64,000 bases of DNA from Paenibacillus durus (GCF_000756615.1 NZ_CP009288.1:5828001-5892000); one strand, 5' to 3'. Numbered from the stretch's first letter, positions 33,542 through 43,262 are shown. Notes: generated by a model from the sequence alone, not told the origin. Numbers and translations are program-made.

Positions 33542-34720
33542 TTAGATAAGGTTTAAGACGTTGTCAAATTCAGCAATCAGATCTTCAATATGTTCAAGGC
33601 CGGTCGAAATCCGGATGAAGCTTTTCCCGATGCCCGCTTCTTCCAGCTCTTGATCATTCAAGTTGCGATGCGAGGTTATAGCCGGTGAACAGACGGAGGT
33701 TTTGACACCCGCCAAACTAGGCACAAATTTGATCCCCTCCAGGTTGTCAATGAAGGTGCGATAGCTGTCGGTCTCTCCCTTCAAATCAATGGTCAGCATG
33801 CCGCCAAATAACTGGTTGTTAAACAAAGAACCCGCCCGGTCGAAAAAGGGTGATGATTCCAGCCCCGGATAAAACACCTTGTTAATTTTGGGGTGGCTGT
33901 TAAAGAAAGCGGCTAATTTCAAAGCGTTTCCGGAATGCTCCTTCATTCGCAGCTCCAATGTTTTTAAGCTCCGAATAAGAATCCAGGCATCGAACGGACT
34001 CATACAGCCGCCGTAAAGCGTCCCCACCTTGTCTATGGCCCGAATGGTCTCTTGATCGGACACGACGATGCCCCCCGTCACATCTCCATGTCCGCATAAA
34101 TACTTGGTTGCGCTGTAGACAACAACGTCTGCTCCAAGCTTTAGCGGCTGGCAAACGACAGGCGTGGCGAACGTATTATCCACCACCAGTTTGGCCCCGT
34201 GCGCATGAGCGGCTTCCGCCAGTTTTTGAAGATCATTCACGGCCATTAATGGATTAGAGATGGTTTCTGTGTATACAAGCCGGGTCCTTGGAGTGAAATA
34301 CTGATCGATATCCTCATCATCGAAATGGGCAAAGGTCACATCAATATTAAATTTACTCAGTTGATATTTGAGAAACTCATAGGTCTCACCATACAAAGCC
34401 TGGGATGCCAGGACATGGTCGCCGGCTTTAAGATGGGTGATTAGAGTTGAAGTAATGGCAGCCATTCCCGAAGAAAACACGAGCGCGTCTTCTCCGCCAT
34501 CAATGGTGCGCATAACCTCTTTTAGCGCTTCATGAACAGGATTCGTCATCCGGGAATAAATAAAGCCCTCCGCTTCGCCGTCGTAAACTCGATTTAAGCT
34601 ATCCACGTCATCAAAAGCGAATACCGAACTTAAGGTAAGCGGAATCGTCTCAGGGACGGATAATGACAAAGGGTTGTGATTTCCTAATCGGGTCAACATC
34701 GTATTAAAGTTCTGGTTCAT
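33542..34720 (-). CDS. PLP-dependent methionine gamma-lyase/cystathionine gamma-lyase family enzyme
   Basis: 392 residues from ATG 34720, behind GGAGGCG. Fold type I PLP enzyme of the Cys/Met metabolism family: FIYSRMTNP, FSSGMAAI, YTETISNP, VVDNTFATP and the PLP-lysine motif VVYSATKYLCGH; C-terminal SVCSPAITSH and FIRISTGLE. Members cleave or form C-S bonds in methionine, homocysteine or cystathionine. Neighbour genes (exporter, amino acid permease, GntR regulator) suggest catabolism of an imported sulfur amino acid such as methionine or S-methylmethionine. Confidence 0.9.
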   Translation of the reverse strand: MNQNFNTMLTRLGNHNPLSLSVPETIPLTLSSVFAFDDVDSLNRVYDGEAEGFIYSRMTNPVHEALKEVMRTIDGGEDALVFSSGMAAITSTLITHLKAGDHVLASQALYGETYEFLKYQLSKFNIDVTFAHFDDEDIDQYFTPRTRLVYTETISNPLMAVNDLQKLAEAAHAHGAKLVVDNTFATPVVCQPLKLGADVVVYSATKYLCGHGDVTGGIVVSDQETIRAIDKVGTLYGGCMSPFDAWILIRSLKTLELRMKEHSGNALKLAAFFNSHPKINKVFYPGLESSPFFDRAGSLFNNQLFGGMLTIDLKGETDSYRTFIDNLEGIKFVPSLAGVKTSVCSPAITSHRNLNDQELEEAGIGKSFIRISTGLEHIEDLIAEFDNVLNLI

Positions 34721-34759
34721 ATAAGTCGCCTCCGAGTATCTTTTCATTCGAATTGTATA

Positions 34760-34999
34760 TTGTATATTGTATTTTTTAAATCCTACCACCATAACAAACA
34801 ATTTGTAAACCTCTTTTCAAAAAGATACGGAATGAATTTATATGTTATAAAAGATAACGTTTCACTCGCAAAATTCAGTAAAACGTTTGGTTTTACAGCA
34901 TTTTTCATCGAAGCATAAAAGATTTTTGTTAGATTTTCTGACAAACTTGTTGTGCAATTATAAGAGAGGTGCTATATTTTTAAAAAATACAATATACAA
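34760..34999. promoter_or_regulatory. Perfect 21-bp inverted repeat flanking divergent lyase and permease promoters
   Basis: The sequence at 34760-34780 is the exact reverse complement of 34979-34999 (right arm begins TTTAAAAAATACAAT). Each arm sits about 40-50 bases before its gene's start, in opposite orientation, and the right arm contains the ATACAATATA found before gntR. A second TTGTATTTTA lies at 35011. It is a strong candidate for paired operators allowing co-regulation. The 180 bases between the arms show no gene. Confidence 0.7.
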
Positions 35000-35049
35000 T
35001 ATTAAATGTATTGTATTTTATTAGTGCAACTAAAAAAGGAGGCAATTGA

Positions 35050-36474
35050 ATGTTAGAGGCGAAGGATATAACGGAAAACCAATTGAAACGGACCATGAAA
35101 AGCAGGCATTTGTTTATGATTTCACTTGGCGGTGTGATTGGAACGGGGCTGTTTCTAAGCTCAGGCTATACTATTAATCAAGCCGGACCGGTAGGGACGC
35201 TTCTCGCTTACCTGATCGGTTCGGTCATCGTGTACCTGGTTATGCTCTGCCTGGGTGAACTGGTGGTGAAGATGCCGGTGACCGGCTCCTTTCATACCTA
35301 CGCTACCAAGTTTATTGGTCCCGGTACGGGGTTTACGATGGCATGGCTGTATTGGCTGACGTGGACCGTGGCACTCGGTTCCGAATTTACGGCAGCCGGA
35401 TTAATCATGGAAGGCTGGTTCCCGTCCATCTCGGTATGGGAATGGAGCGCATTCTTCGTTGTATTGCTGTTTGCTCTTAATGCCTTTTCCGTCCGGTTTT
35501 TTGCAGAAACGGAATTTTGGTTCTCCAGCATCAAAGTCATCGCGATTCTCTTGTTTATCGTTATCGGGGGATTGGCCGTATTCGGGATCATTCCAATGTC
35601 CGGAACCAGCGAAGCTCCCTTGTTTAACCATTTTGTCAAAGATGGGCTCTTCCCGAATGGATTCGGCGCAGTATTCTTGACGATGCTGGCAGTTAACTTC
35701 GCCTTTTCAGGTACAGAACTGATCGGGGTCGCTTCCGGCGAAACGGCGAATCCGGAAAAAGTCATCCCCAAAACCATCCATACCACCCTCATACGGCTTA
35801 TTATCTTTTTCATTGGCAGTATTACGGTGATCTCGGCCTTAATTCCCTGGAAGGAAGCCGGAGTCGATCAAAGTCCCTTCGTTCTGGTTTTTAACAGCAT
35901 AGGAATCCCTTATGCCGGAACGATTATGAATTTTGTTGTTTTAACGGCTATTCTCTCCTGCGCAAATTCCGGTTTATATGCCGCAACACGTATGCTCTGG
36001 TCCTTATCCAATGAAAAAATGATTTCGGGCGTCTTTGGCAAAGTAAATAAAAAGGGTGTTCCTATGCCCGCTCTGATTCTTACCACCTTAGGCGGCGTTC
36101 TGTCTCTGATTTCCAGTGTTATGCCCGCTCAAAAAGTTTATATTATCCTGGTCTCCATTTCGGGTCTGGCCGTGGTTATTGTGTGGATGGGCATCGCCGC
36201 TTCCCAATTTATGTTCCGCCGGGCTTACCTGAAAGAGGGGCATGATGTGAACGATTTAAAATTCAAGACGCCGCTGTATCCGGTCGTCCCTATTGCCGCA
36301 TTCATTCTATGCTTCCTGTCTTGTGTATTGATTGGTTTTGATCCGGCACAAAGAGCGGCATTATTCTATACCATACCGTTCGTTGCCTTATGCTATATCT
36401 GCTATTACGCCAAGCAAAGCATTCAGAAGAAGAAGGTCAGCATCCAGGAAGAAGTTAAAGAAGTTCGAGTGTAA
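35050..36474 (+). CDS. Amino acid permease (AAT/APC family)
   Basis: 474 residues, about twelve membrane helices. The signature ISLGGVIGTGLFLSSGYTINQAGPVG at the N-terminus, SGTELIGVASGETANPEK in the middle and NSGLYAATRML near TM8 are AAT-family hallmarks (relatives of S-methylmethionine, lysine and GABA permeases). AAAGGAGGC precedes the ATG. It is divergent from the gamma-lyase, with shared operator arms, so a sulfur amino acid is a reasonable substrate guess. Confidence 0.9.
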   Translation: MLEAKDITENQLKRTMKSRHLFMISLGGVIGTGLFLSSGYTINQAGPVGTLLAYLIGSVIVYLVMLCLGELVVKMPVTGSFHTYATKFIGPGTGFTMAWLYWLTWTVALGSEFTAAGLIMEGWFPSISVWEWSAFFVVLLFALNAFSVRFFAETEFWFSSIKVIAILLFIVIGGLAVFGIIPMSGTSEAPLFNHFVKDGLFPNGFGAVFLTMLAVNFAFSGTELIGVASGETANPEKVIPKTIHTTLIRLIIFFIGSITVISALIPWKEAGVDQSPFVLVFNSIGIPYAGTIMNFVVLTAILSCANSGLYAATRMLWSLSNEKMISGVFGKVNKKGVPMPALILTTLGGVLSLISSVMPAQKVYIILVSISGLAVVIVWMGIAASQFMFRRAYLKEGHDVNDLKFKTPLYPVVPIAAFILCFLSCVLIGFDPAQRAALFYTIPFVALCYICYYAKQSIQKKKVSIQEEVKEVRV

Positions 36475-36503
36475 AACGAATCGCTTTCGGGCGCATCAAC
36501 CTA

Positions 36504-36547
36504 AAGAACCTTCAATCCCTTATTTTTAACAGGGGTTGAAGGTTCTT
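36504..36547. terminator. Terminator after the amino acid permease
   Basis: AAGAACCTTCAATCCC pairs with GGGGTTGAAGGTTCTT around a T-rich loop; a G-T pair is the only irregularity. It also insulates the converging ger operon. Confidence 0.78.
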
Positions 36548-36595
36548 GTTGTCAAGACCATTTCAGCCGGGATTCATAAGCCGCCCACACTCTAG

Positions 36596-36820
36596 TCACT
36601 CCGTCTTCAATAAAGAACCGAGTGGTTCCAGAACCGATTCCACGGCTTTACTTGGATTGGGCAGATGGACATCAAATGAAACTAAAATGCTTAACGTTAA
36701 GCCCGTTAGGATAAGCACGGAATAAACGACCACATCTTTTTTCTGTCTCTTTTTAATCAATAAGGGAAAGTCCACGCCGGCCAGCAGGATAAACAGGAGT
36801 ATAATCGCCATGATCTTCAT
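36596..36820 (-). CDS. Small two-helix membrane protein of a germinant receptor (GerKD-like)
   Basis: 74 residues: a hydrophobic N-terminal helix, a basic turn (LIKKRQKKD) and a second helix, with a soluble tail. Small D-subunit genes of this size often accompany ger operons (for example gerKD) and modulate receptor activity. It is 2 bases after gerC, the last gene of the operon. Assignment is by size, topology and context. Confidence 0.65.
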   Translation of the reverse strand: MKIMAIILLFILLAGVDFPLLIKKRQKKDVVVYSVLILTGLTLSILVSFDVHLPNPSKAVESVLEPLGSLLKTE

Positions 36821-36822
36821 CC

Positions 36823-38040
36823 TTATTTATTCTCCTCCTCTTCCACCATGATCATCGATTTGTTCGTCAGACCTGTGCGGACGACTTTTGCATGAGTATG
36901 AATGTCCACTTCCACCCTGGAGAATTCATCATCCCATCTGTCTTTATACTCCCGGTTCCACGCTTTCGGGTAGGCCCGATATACCGCGGTGCCTAACCCG
37001 AATATATCCGAATTGAACGTTTTTTGTGCCTTGTAGAGCGTTGATTCTATTCTGTCTTTAATCGCTTGTTCCATTTCTTGTTCGACATATTGAATGACCT
37101 TCGGATTGCCAATATCCAGCTTGGAGCTATTCTCAAACAGAATATTTTCCATACGGGTTTCCACATTGATTTTGAGCTTGTTATTCCTGAGAACCGGTTT
37201 AATTTTCGTAGTTGCATTAAATAACATCGCGCTGATCTTCCCTCCCCCTTTGTCCTCTGGAATATCCACCGTCACAATACTGGTCTTCAATTCATTGCGC
37301 AGCCACAGCACCCCGCGTGTCTCCGCATCATCCAGCCAACCGACCAGTTTATCTTTGCGGAACACAGCTGACCCGGAAATAGCGGCGTTCATCTCTTGTT
37401 CGGAAGAGTTCTCTCCGCCGTCAACCTCCGCGCGTTGCAGCATCACCTGGGCCGTAACCGGCTCGACCCCGTCTGTAAGCAGCATATGAATATAGTCTTT
37501 TAAGTAGATCTGGAGTCCGATATGACGCTTCTCCTCCTCCCTGATCTCCTCGGCGGAAATCTTTTCCCATTTGGCATTGAGACTCAAAATTTTCGCTGCT
37601 TCTCCTTCACTAACTAGAATAAAACTGCGCAGCCGTGATTCCCGGTAACGTACAAAAAAATCTAGAACGGGTGCAATTCCATCCCGGGCCTGCTTCTCCC
37701 CGATCACAATAATCCGGCTGTGGGAGAGAAACAATCTGCGGGGAAGCTTTTTCTGCAGCCTGCGCATAGCGTCCATTATCGTCTCTCCCTCCTCCGATAC
37801 GATCACAGTTGGTTTATTACCACCGCCGCCAGTTCCGCTCCCCCCGCTTCTTCCGGAACCTCCAGCCGGTCCAAGCATCGTTGGAACGGCAATCTGCAGC
37901 GTTAACAGATACTTCCCGTCGTCCCTCTTGTCAATAGCGGCCGCAGTCACAATCGACAGATCATTTAATTCAACCCGGCTCCAGCAGCCGATTACCGGCA
38001 GCATCGCGATGATTAACAGCAGAATCCCTAATTTTCTCAT
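36823..38040 (-). CDS. gerC: Ger(x)C-family germinant receptor lipoprotein
   Basis: About 405 residues. Lipobox LPVIGC (Cys near residue 19), then CWSRVELNDLSIVTAAAID, the typical start of mature GerC proteins, and a C-terminal helical domain. GerC is diacylated by Lgt and sits on the outer face of the spore inner membrane beside GerA and GerB. A Gly/Ser-rich insert (about residues 62-77) is low complexity. Three consecutive start codons (GTG 38046, ATG 38043, ATG 38040) follow GGAGG; 38040 has the best spacing. Confidence 0.9.
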   Translation of the reverse strand: MRKLGILLLIIAMLPVIGCWSRVELNDLSIVTAAAIDKRDDGKYLLTLQIAVPTMLGPAGGSGRSGGSGTGGGGNKPTVIVSEEGETIMDAMRRLQKKLPRRLFLSHSRIIVIGEKQARDGIAPVLDFFVRYRESRLRSFILVSEGEAAKILSLNAKWEKISAEEIREEEKRHIGLQIYLKDYIHMLLTDGVEPVTAQVMLQRAEVDGGENSSEQEMNAAISGSAVFRKDKLVGWLDDAETRGVLWLRNELKTSIVTVDIPEDKGGGKISAMLFNATTKIKPVLRNNKLKINVETRMENILFENSSKLDIGNPKVIQYVEQEMEQAIKDRIESTLYKAQKTFNSDIFGLGTAVYRAYPKAWNREYKDRWDDEFSRVEVDIHTHAKVVRTGLTNKSMIMVEEEENK

Positions 38041-38065
38041 CATCACCCTCCTTCCATAAACAGGG

Positions 38066-39601
38066 CTAACCGCCGCGCTTGGGGGGACGCGGCCGTAGTG
38101 TTCCTTTCATGCGCCGGATATTGTTCTTGCTGGACTCAGTCGAACGTTTAATCATACCCCACCAAGGCACGCGCACAAGAGCATCTTTCAGATCACTTAT
38201 ATGCAGAGGAGCCAGTGGTGATAAATATGGAACCCCGAACGAACGCAAGCGCGCCATATGGATCAGAATGAACAGAACTCCGAGCAGCACACCATACAGC
38301 CCGAGCGTCCCGGCCAGAAACATCATTGGAAACCGAAGCAGCCGGATGGTAATAGCCTGGGAGTAGCTCGGAATGATGAAGGAAGCAATACCTGTGATGG
38401 ATACGATAATGACCATTGGCGCGGACACGATTCCGGCGCTTACGGAAGCCTCGCCAATAACGAGCGCCCCGACGATGCTGACCGCTTGTCCAACCGGACG
38501 CGGTAGGCGCACCCCTGCTTCCCGAAGTGCCTCGAATGAGATTTCCATCAGCAGCGCTTCGACAAGAGCCGGAAACGGAACCGCCTCCCGGGAAGCGGCA
38601 GCGCTGAGCAGCAGGGACGTTGGCAGCATCTCCTGATGGAAAGTCAGCAGAGCGATGTAGAGAGAGGGCAATAGCAGTGCAATGATCAGAAATAGATAGC
38701 GGAGCAGCCGGATTAACGTCGAGATTACATATCTTTGGTAATAATCTTCGCTGGCCTGCATCATTTCAAAGAAAGTGACCGGGACGATCAGCGCAAAGGG
38801 GGTATTATCAATGAGTATGGCGACCTTGCCTTCCAGCAGATTGGCCACGATCTTATCGGGCCGCTCCGTGTAATTAACCTGGGGAAAGATAGAGAACGAG
38901 TTGTCCTCAATCAACTCCTCCACATAGCCGCTCTCCAAAATGGCATCGATATCGATCCGGTTCACTCGTTTCCTGACTTCCTCGACGATCGCATCGTCCG
39001 CGATCCCTTCCAGGTACGCAATCGCGACATCGGTCTTCGATAATTGTCCCAACTGCAATCCTTCTATCTTCAACTTTGGAGTTCTCAACCTGCGGCGAAT
39101 GAGGGTTATGTTGGTCAGCAGATGTTCCGTAAATCCTTCCCTTGGACCGCGAATGACGGCTTCTGTAGCCGGTTCCTCAACCGCCCGTTTCCCCCAGCCC
39201 TTCGCGCTGATGAACAGGGCCTTTTTCACACCATCAATGAGCAGCACCGTATCTCCGCTCAGAACATGGTCAACGACCTCCTGAATTCGCTCGCCGGAGT
39301 GGACTTGCGCTGCGGTAATGACCTGATTCTGGAGCAGGCTCTCAACTCCGGCCGGCGAAAGCCTGGACTTCTCAAGCATGGTTTCACCATACTCGAGCAG
39401 AGGCCGCATGATATCCGAATCTACAATGATGGTGTTGACCATTCCGTCCAGGAAAATAAGCATTGCAGTTTGAACATCGCCTAACTGAAATTCCCGGAAT
39501 ACGATATCGGTTGACCGGTCAAATATCGCTTTAAGCAATTGTATGTCCTGTGTTATTTTCCCGCTTATCATCTCGTTATTTGGCGGTGTCCCTTGCCCCA
39601 T
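38066..39601 (-). CDS. gerA: GerA-family spore germination receptor subunit
   Basis: 511 residues from ATG 39601, behind AAGGGTG. A large N-terminal soluble domain (GDVQTAMLIFLDGMV, LIDGVKKALFISAKGWGKRAV) is followed by about five membrane helices (PFALIVPVTFFEMM, FPALVEALLMEISFEALREAG, RPVGQAVSIVGALVIGEA). GerA subunits form the ligand-gated channel of the germinant receptor in the inner spore membrane. It is second in a B-A-C-D gene order; most operons run A-B-C. The C-terminal tail is Arg/Pro/Lys-rich. Confidence 0.92.
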   Translation of the reverse strand: MGQGTPPNNEMISGKITQDIQLLKAIFDRSTDIVFREFQLGDVQTAMLIFLDGMVNTIIVDSDIMRPLLEYGETMLEKSRLSPAGVESLLQNQVITAAQVHSGERIQEVVDHVLSGDTVLLIDGVKKALFISAKGWGKRAVEEPATEAVIRGPREGFTEHLLTNITLIRRRLRTPKLKIEGLQLGQLSKTDVAIAYLEGIADDAIVEEVRKRVNRIDIDAILESGYVEELIEDNSFSIFPQVNYTERPDKIVANLLEGKVAILIDNTPFALIVPVTFFEMMQASEDYYQRYVISTLIRLLRYLFLIIALLLPSLYIALLTFHQEMLPTSLLLSAAASREAVPFPALVEALLMEISFEALREAGVRLPRPVGQAVSIVGALVIGEASVSAGIVSAPMVIIVSITGIASFIIPSYSQAITIRLLRFPMMFLAGTLGLYGVLLGVLFILIHMARLRSFGVPYLSPLAPLHISDLKDALVRVPWWGMIKRSTESSKNNIRRMKGTLRPRPPKRGG

Positions 39602-39676
39602 TTCTATTTCACCCTTTCTACGAAAGCCTCTACCCATATGCTCTCCAAAATCCTGATTTTACATCATCCATTTCGC

Positions 39677-40783
39677 TTATCCCTTCTGCTCCCTGCCATC
39701 CAGCCGCCTGATCTTGGCAATAATCAGCATCAGCAGAGGAAATAGGATTACGAAAGGAAAGGAGAAGAACGGCCAGATGGTAGATGCGAATACAGCATCC
39801 TCCATGATTGTTCCATAAGCCACGATGGAGAAAATAAAGAGCAGAATACCCACAGGAATGACGATGGAGCGGTAATCCGAAAGCCTGCACCACTGAGCTA
39901 ACCCGACTACGGTGCAGTAATAGCAGACGGCTATCTTCATAAAGCCTGACGTTATCCATAGCAGCATGCCGAGAATATCCATGTCCGTCAAGAAGCCCAT
40001 CTTTTCGATGTACTTGATAATTTCGTGAGTCGGATAATTCAGTCTTGCAGCGATCGCCGGACCTAACACGAGAATAGAGATCAGCACGGCTATCGTAAGG
40101 AGCATGCCGCCAAATATAGTAGCTAAGATATAGTACCTCTTCACTTTCTGAATATTGCTGATATTGGGCAGCAGCATCGCAAACAGAATGGTCTCGCCAA
40201 ATGGAAGCGAAGCCGCCGAGATCGAGCCTTTCATAACAGGAACGATTCCTTGTCCCATAAACGGAGTCAGATTGTCCCATTTGAATTCCGTTACAAGCAA
40301 AAAGATAGTGAGCATGACGATTAGTTCACGAAAAGGCAAAATCAATTGATTGACCCGCCCAAGCGTTTCAATCCCTCCCCAAACCGCATAAGCGATTACG
40401 AAGAGTAGCGGTCCGCTTACGACAATTGGCGGTGTACGCGGCAGTGCGGTTGTCGTCACATAATCGCGAAAAAGCCCGGTCACAAGCGACCCCAAATAAA
40501 ACGGGTACAGCACGTACAGAAGACCGACTATTTTCCCAAACCATTTTCCTAAAATGATTTCGCTGTACTGGATGATACTCTGTTTCGGAAATAAAAGCCC
40601 CAAACTGGTAAACAGTAGAACAACCGCTATTCCAATCAAGGCGGCAATAATTATCACGAGCCAACCGTCCTGTTTAGCAAAGGAAGTGGCGCTCGACGGA
40701 ACGATTACAGCCGCGCTTCCCATTAAGAACGTAAACATCAAAGCCCCAGCCTGCCCAGCACTAATCTTTCCACGGTCAAGCAT
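39677..40783 (-). CDS. gerB: GerB-family spore germination permease
   Basis: 368 residues from ATG 40783, behind GGAGGG. An APC-like fold of ten helices with the GerB start KISAGQAGALMFTFLMGSA. GerB contributes the germinant-binding pocket. It is the first gene of the B-A-C-D operon, divergent from a second gerB with 135 bases between the starts. Expression should be forespore-specific; no sigma-G promoter could be assigned with confidence. Confidence 0.9.
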   Translation of the reverse strand: MLDRGKISAGQAGALMFTFLMGSAAVIVPSSATSFAKQDGWLVIIIAALIGIAVVLLFTSLGLLFPKQSIIQYSEIILGKWFGKIVGLLYVLYPFYLGSLVTGLFRDYVTTTALPRTPPIVVSGPLLFVIAYAVWGGIETLGRVNQLILPFRELIVMLTIFLLVTEFKWDNLTPFMGQGIVPVMKGSISAASLPFGETILFAMLLPNISNIQKVKRYYILATIFGGMLLTIAVLISILVLGPAIAARLNYPTHEIIKYIEKMGFLTDMDILGMLLWITSGFMKIAVCYYCTVVGLAQWCRLSDYRSIVIPVGILLFIFSIVAYGTIMEDAVFASTIWPFFSFPFVILFPLLMLIIAKIRRLDGREQKG

Positions 40784-40829
40784 GATTGTCCCTCCAATAT
40801 CCAAAGCATACTTAGAATATTTTCCTAAT

Positions 40830-40848
40830 AGCGGTTTAAATAACCGCT
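40830..40848. promoter_or_regulatory. AGCGGTT-TAAAT-AACCGCT palindrome between divergent gerB genes
   Basis: Perfect 7-bp arms around an AT spacer, about midway between the two gerB starts. It is suitable as a shared regulator site for both ger transcripts, or as a hairpin in the leaders. Confidence 0.5.
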
Positions 40849-40918
40849 TCATGAAATGTTTATTTTTACCTCAACTGCAAATACTGGGTTTATTATTTTC
40901 CGCGAGGAGGGACATTAC

Positions 40919-42013
40919 ATGGCACAGGAGAAGATTAGCAGGTGGCAGCTCATTTCCATCATCATTTTGTTTGAAATCGGGACTACGGTGCTCTTCGGGT
41001 TACGTATGCAGGCCAAGCAGGATGAATGGCTGGCGATCTTGGCTGCGATGCTCGGCGGACTTGGGTTAATGTGGGTCTACACCAAGTTAAGCGAATATTA
41101 TCCAAACCGAACGCTTGTCCAGATGATCCCCGAGATTGTTGGAAAATGGATCGGATATCCGCTGTCACTTATTTATATACTGAATTTTGCCTATGAGTCT
41201 TCACGGGTATTACGAGACTTTGGGGAACTCATCGTGCAGACGATCTTAACGGATACGCCGATCCTAGTGGTTATGGCAGGGTTCATCCTCAGTATCGTCT
41301 ACTGTTTGCGCGGCGGACTGGAAGCACTCGGACGATTAGGAGAAATATTGTTTCCGGTTGCCTTTCTTTCCCTTGTCCTGGGGTGGATTCTTATCTTCGC
41401 TTCCCAAATCCATCATTTTGAATATGTAGAACCCGTGTTCTCGAAAGGGTTAAGACCGATATTGAGCGCGGTATTTCCCTTCCTTATCGTATTTCCGTTC
41501 GGCCAAACGCTGCTGTTCATGATGTTTACCATCAATTCGAATGACCGCAGCAGCATCAAAAAAGCGGGGATGATTGCGGTTCTTGCATCTGGCATCATAC
41601 TATCGTTAAATATGCTGGGACTCATTTCCGTATTTGGTCCTACGGTTCTTGAAGAAACGGAATTTCCTCTGTATACCGCTATAGGCATGGTTAGTCTGGG
41701 GGATTTTATTATGAATCTGGATGCGCTTGCGATTCTGATGATGGTGCTGGGGGGATTTTTTAAACTAGGGGCTTTTATGTATGGTACCGTACTTGGAACT
41801 GCGCAGCTGTTCAAATTGGAATCCTATCACTCCATCCTTATTCCATGGGGCATGATTATTCTGGCGTTGTCCCTTATCATTGCGTCTACTTATAAACAGC
41901 ATATAAATCTTGGCTGGAGCATATCCATTCCTTATATCTTTTTCCCGCTCTATATCGTAATCCCCATTATACTGTTGATCATTGCCGCTATTCGTAATAT
42001 GAGGCGCGGATGA
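40919..42013 (+). CDS. Second GerB-family permease, alone and divergent
   Basis: 364 residues from ATG 40919, behind GAGGAGGGA. Ten hydrophobic helices, GerB-like start KISRWQLISIIILFEIGTTV and FGLRMQAKQDEWLAI. It has no gerA or gerC partner on its own side. In other spore formers extra B subunits can share A and C subunits and broaden germinant range, so it may exchange with the first GerB. Paralogous rather than a recent duplicate: the two differ over most of their length. Confidence 0.88.
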   Translation: MAQEKISRWQLISIIILFEIGTTVLFGLRMQAKQDEWLAILAAMLGGLGLMWVYTKLSEYYPNRTLVQMIPEIVGKWIGYPLSLIYILNFAYESSRVLRDFGELIVQTILTDTPILVVMAGFILSIVYCLRGGLEALGRLGEILFPVAFLSLVLGWILIFASQIHHFEYVEPVFSKGLRPILSAVFPFLIVFPFGQTLLFMMFTINSNDRSSIKKAGMIAVLASGIILSLNMLGLISVFGPTVLEETEFPLYTAIGMVSLGDFIMNLDALAILMMVLGGFFKLGAFMYGTVLGTAQLFKLESYHSILIPWGMIILALSLIIASTYKQHINLGWSISIPYIFFPLYIVIPIILLIIAAIRNMRRG

Positions 42014-42058
42014 GTAATAGACAGGACCCAATAGAGAGATTGATTTCCACAAAAATAA

Positions 42059-42107
42059 CCGGGGCCATCCCATCGTCATCTTGTCGATGATTGCTGGAAT
42101 AGCCCCG
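42059..42107. terminator. Weak hairpin between gerB and asparaginase genes
   Basis: Outer CGGGGC/GCCCCG arms with an inner ATCG/CGAT stem. It has the right position for a convergent terminator but no strong T-run. Confidence 0.4.
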
Positions 42108-42125
42108 TCTGCTTAGAGACTCAAA

Positions 42126-43262
42126 TTAGTATTCGTCAAAGAAGGATTGGATCACTGCCGGATTCTTGGATTTCGTCAGAGCCAGCATTAGTAGAATGCG
42201 GGCCTTCTGCGGATTCAAGGAATCCGAGGAGACAAAGCCTGACTTATCGTCATTGGCGGAATGAGTAACGACGCCGCTGCCCGTACGTGTAGAACGGACA
42301 ACCACAACGCCCTTGCTCACTGCCTTCGCCGCACCCTTTTCCGAGGCCGTGGACAGCGAGCCGTTGCCGCTGCCGGCTACGACGATTCCCTTGGCGCCCG
42401 CGTTGATCGCGGCGTCGTACAAATAGCTGCCGTTATTCTGGTATTCGTACAGAATATCGACCTGAGGCAGCTCGGTCAAATTGGAAACGTCGAATACGGT
42501 GTTTACCGTATGTTTACGCGTGACTTCGTTATAGAATTGAACCTTGTCGCCGGAGACTACGCCCAGATAGCCTTGTTCCACTGATTTGAACGTATCCGTT
42601 CCCGTCGTATTTGTTTTGGTGATATAGCGGGCTGCGCCGATGCGGTCGTTCAGTTCAATCATGACGCCCTTGCCGCGGGATTCCTTGCTGCTTGCGATTT
42701 TCACTGCATTATACAGGTTGAACGGGCCGTCTGCGCTGATCGCCGTGGCAGGACGCATCGCACCAACCACAACAACCGGCTTGTCGCTCTTGACGACGAG
42801 GTTCAGGAAATAGGCGGTTTCCTCCAGCGTATCCGTTCCGTGCGTTACGACAATGCCATCTACATCTTTTGTGGCGAGCAGCGTGTTAATACGTTTGGCC
42901 AGTTTAAGAAGAACCTCGTTGTCTATATCGGGGCTGCCGACATTGGCAATCTGCTCGCCGCTCACATCGGCAATCTGCTTCATTTCGGGAACGGCATTGA
43001 TCAAAGTATTGATGCCGAGCGCCCCCGCCGTATAGCCGGTTACATCCGTAGTGGAGGCAGAGGAGCCTGCAATGGTCCCACCGGTTGCAAGGATTGTGAT
43101 GTTTGGCAGAGCGGTATTAACGGCGGCGATTTGCGGGCTGGTAGATACAATCTTACCCGGAACCTCGGAGGCCCAGACGGAACTCATTGTGACAGGAATC
43201 AATAAGGCAGCCGACATTAAAGTAAGGCCAATTTTCTTCTTCAAGTTAGTAGATAATTTCAT
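42126..43262 (-). CDS. Secreted type II L-asparaginase
   Basis: 378 residues from ATG 43262, behind GGGAGGAAG. Signal peptide (KKKIGLTLMSAALLIPVTM, cleavage near VWA-SE). ATGGTIAGSS carries the first catalytic Thr, VVTHGTDTLEETAYF the second Thr, Asp and nearby Lys region, and GAMRPATAISADGPFN the third signature. It hydrolyses asparagine to aspartate and ammonia outside the cell. The 260-base upstream gap holds its promoter only. Confidence 0.93.
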   Translation of the reverse strand: MKLSTNLKKKIGLTLMSAALLIPVTMSSVWASEVPGKIVSTSPQIAAVNTALPNITILATGGTIAGSSASTTDVTGYTAGALGINTLINAVPEMKQIADVSGEQIANVGSPDIDNEVLLKLAKRINTLLATKDVDGIVVTHGTDTLEETAYFLNLVVKSDKPVVVVGAMRPATAISADGPFNLYNAVKIASSKESRGKGVMIELNDRIGAARYITKTNTTGTDTFKSVEQGYLGVVSGDKVQFYNEVTRKHTVNTVFDVSNLTELPQVDILYEYQNNGSYLYDAAINAGAKGIVVAGSGNGSLSTASEKGAAKAVSKGVVVVRSTRTGSGVVTHSANDDKSGFVSSDSLNPQKARILLMLALTKSKNPAVIQSFFDEY

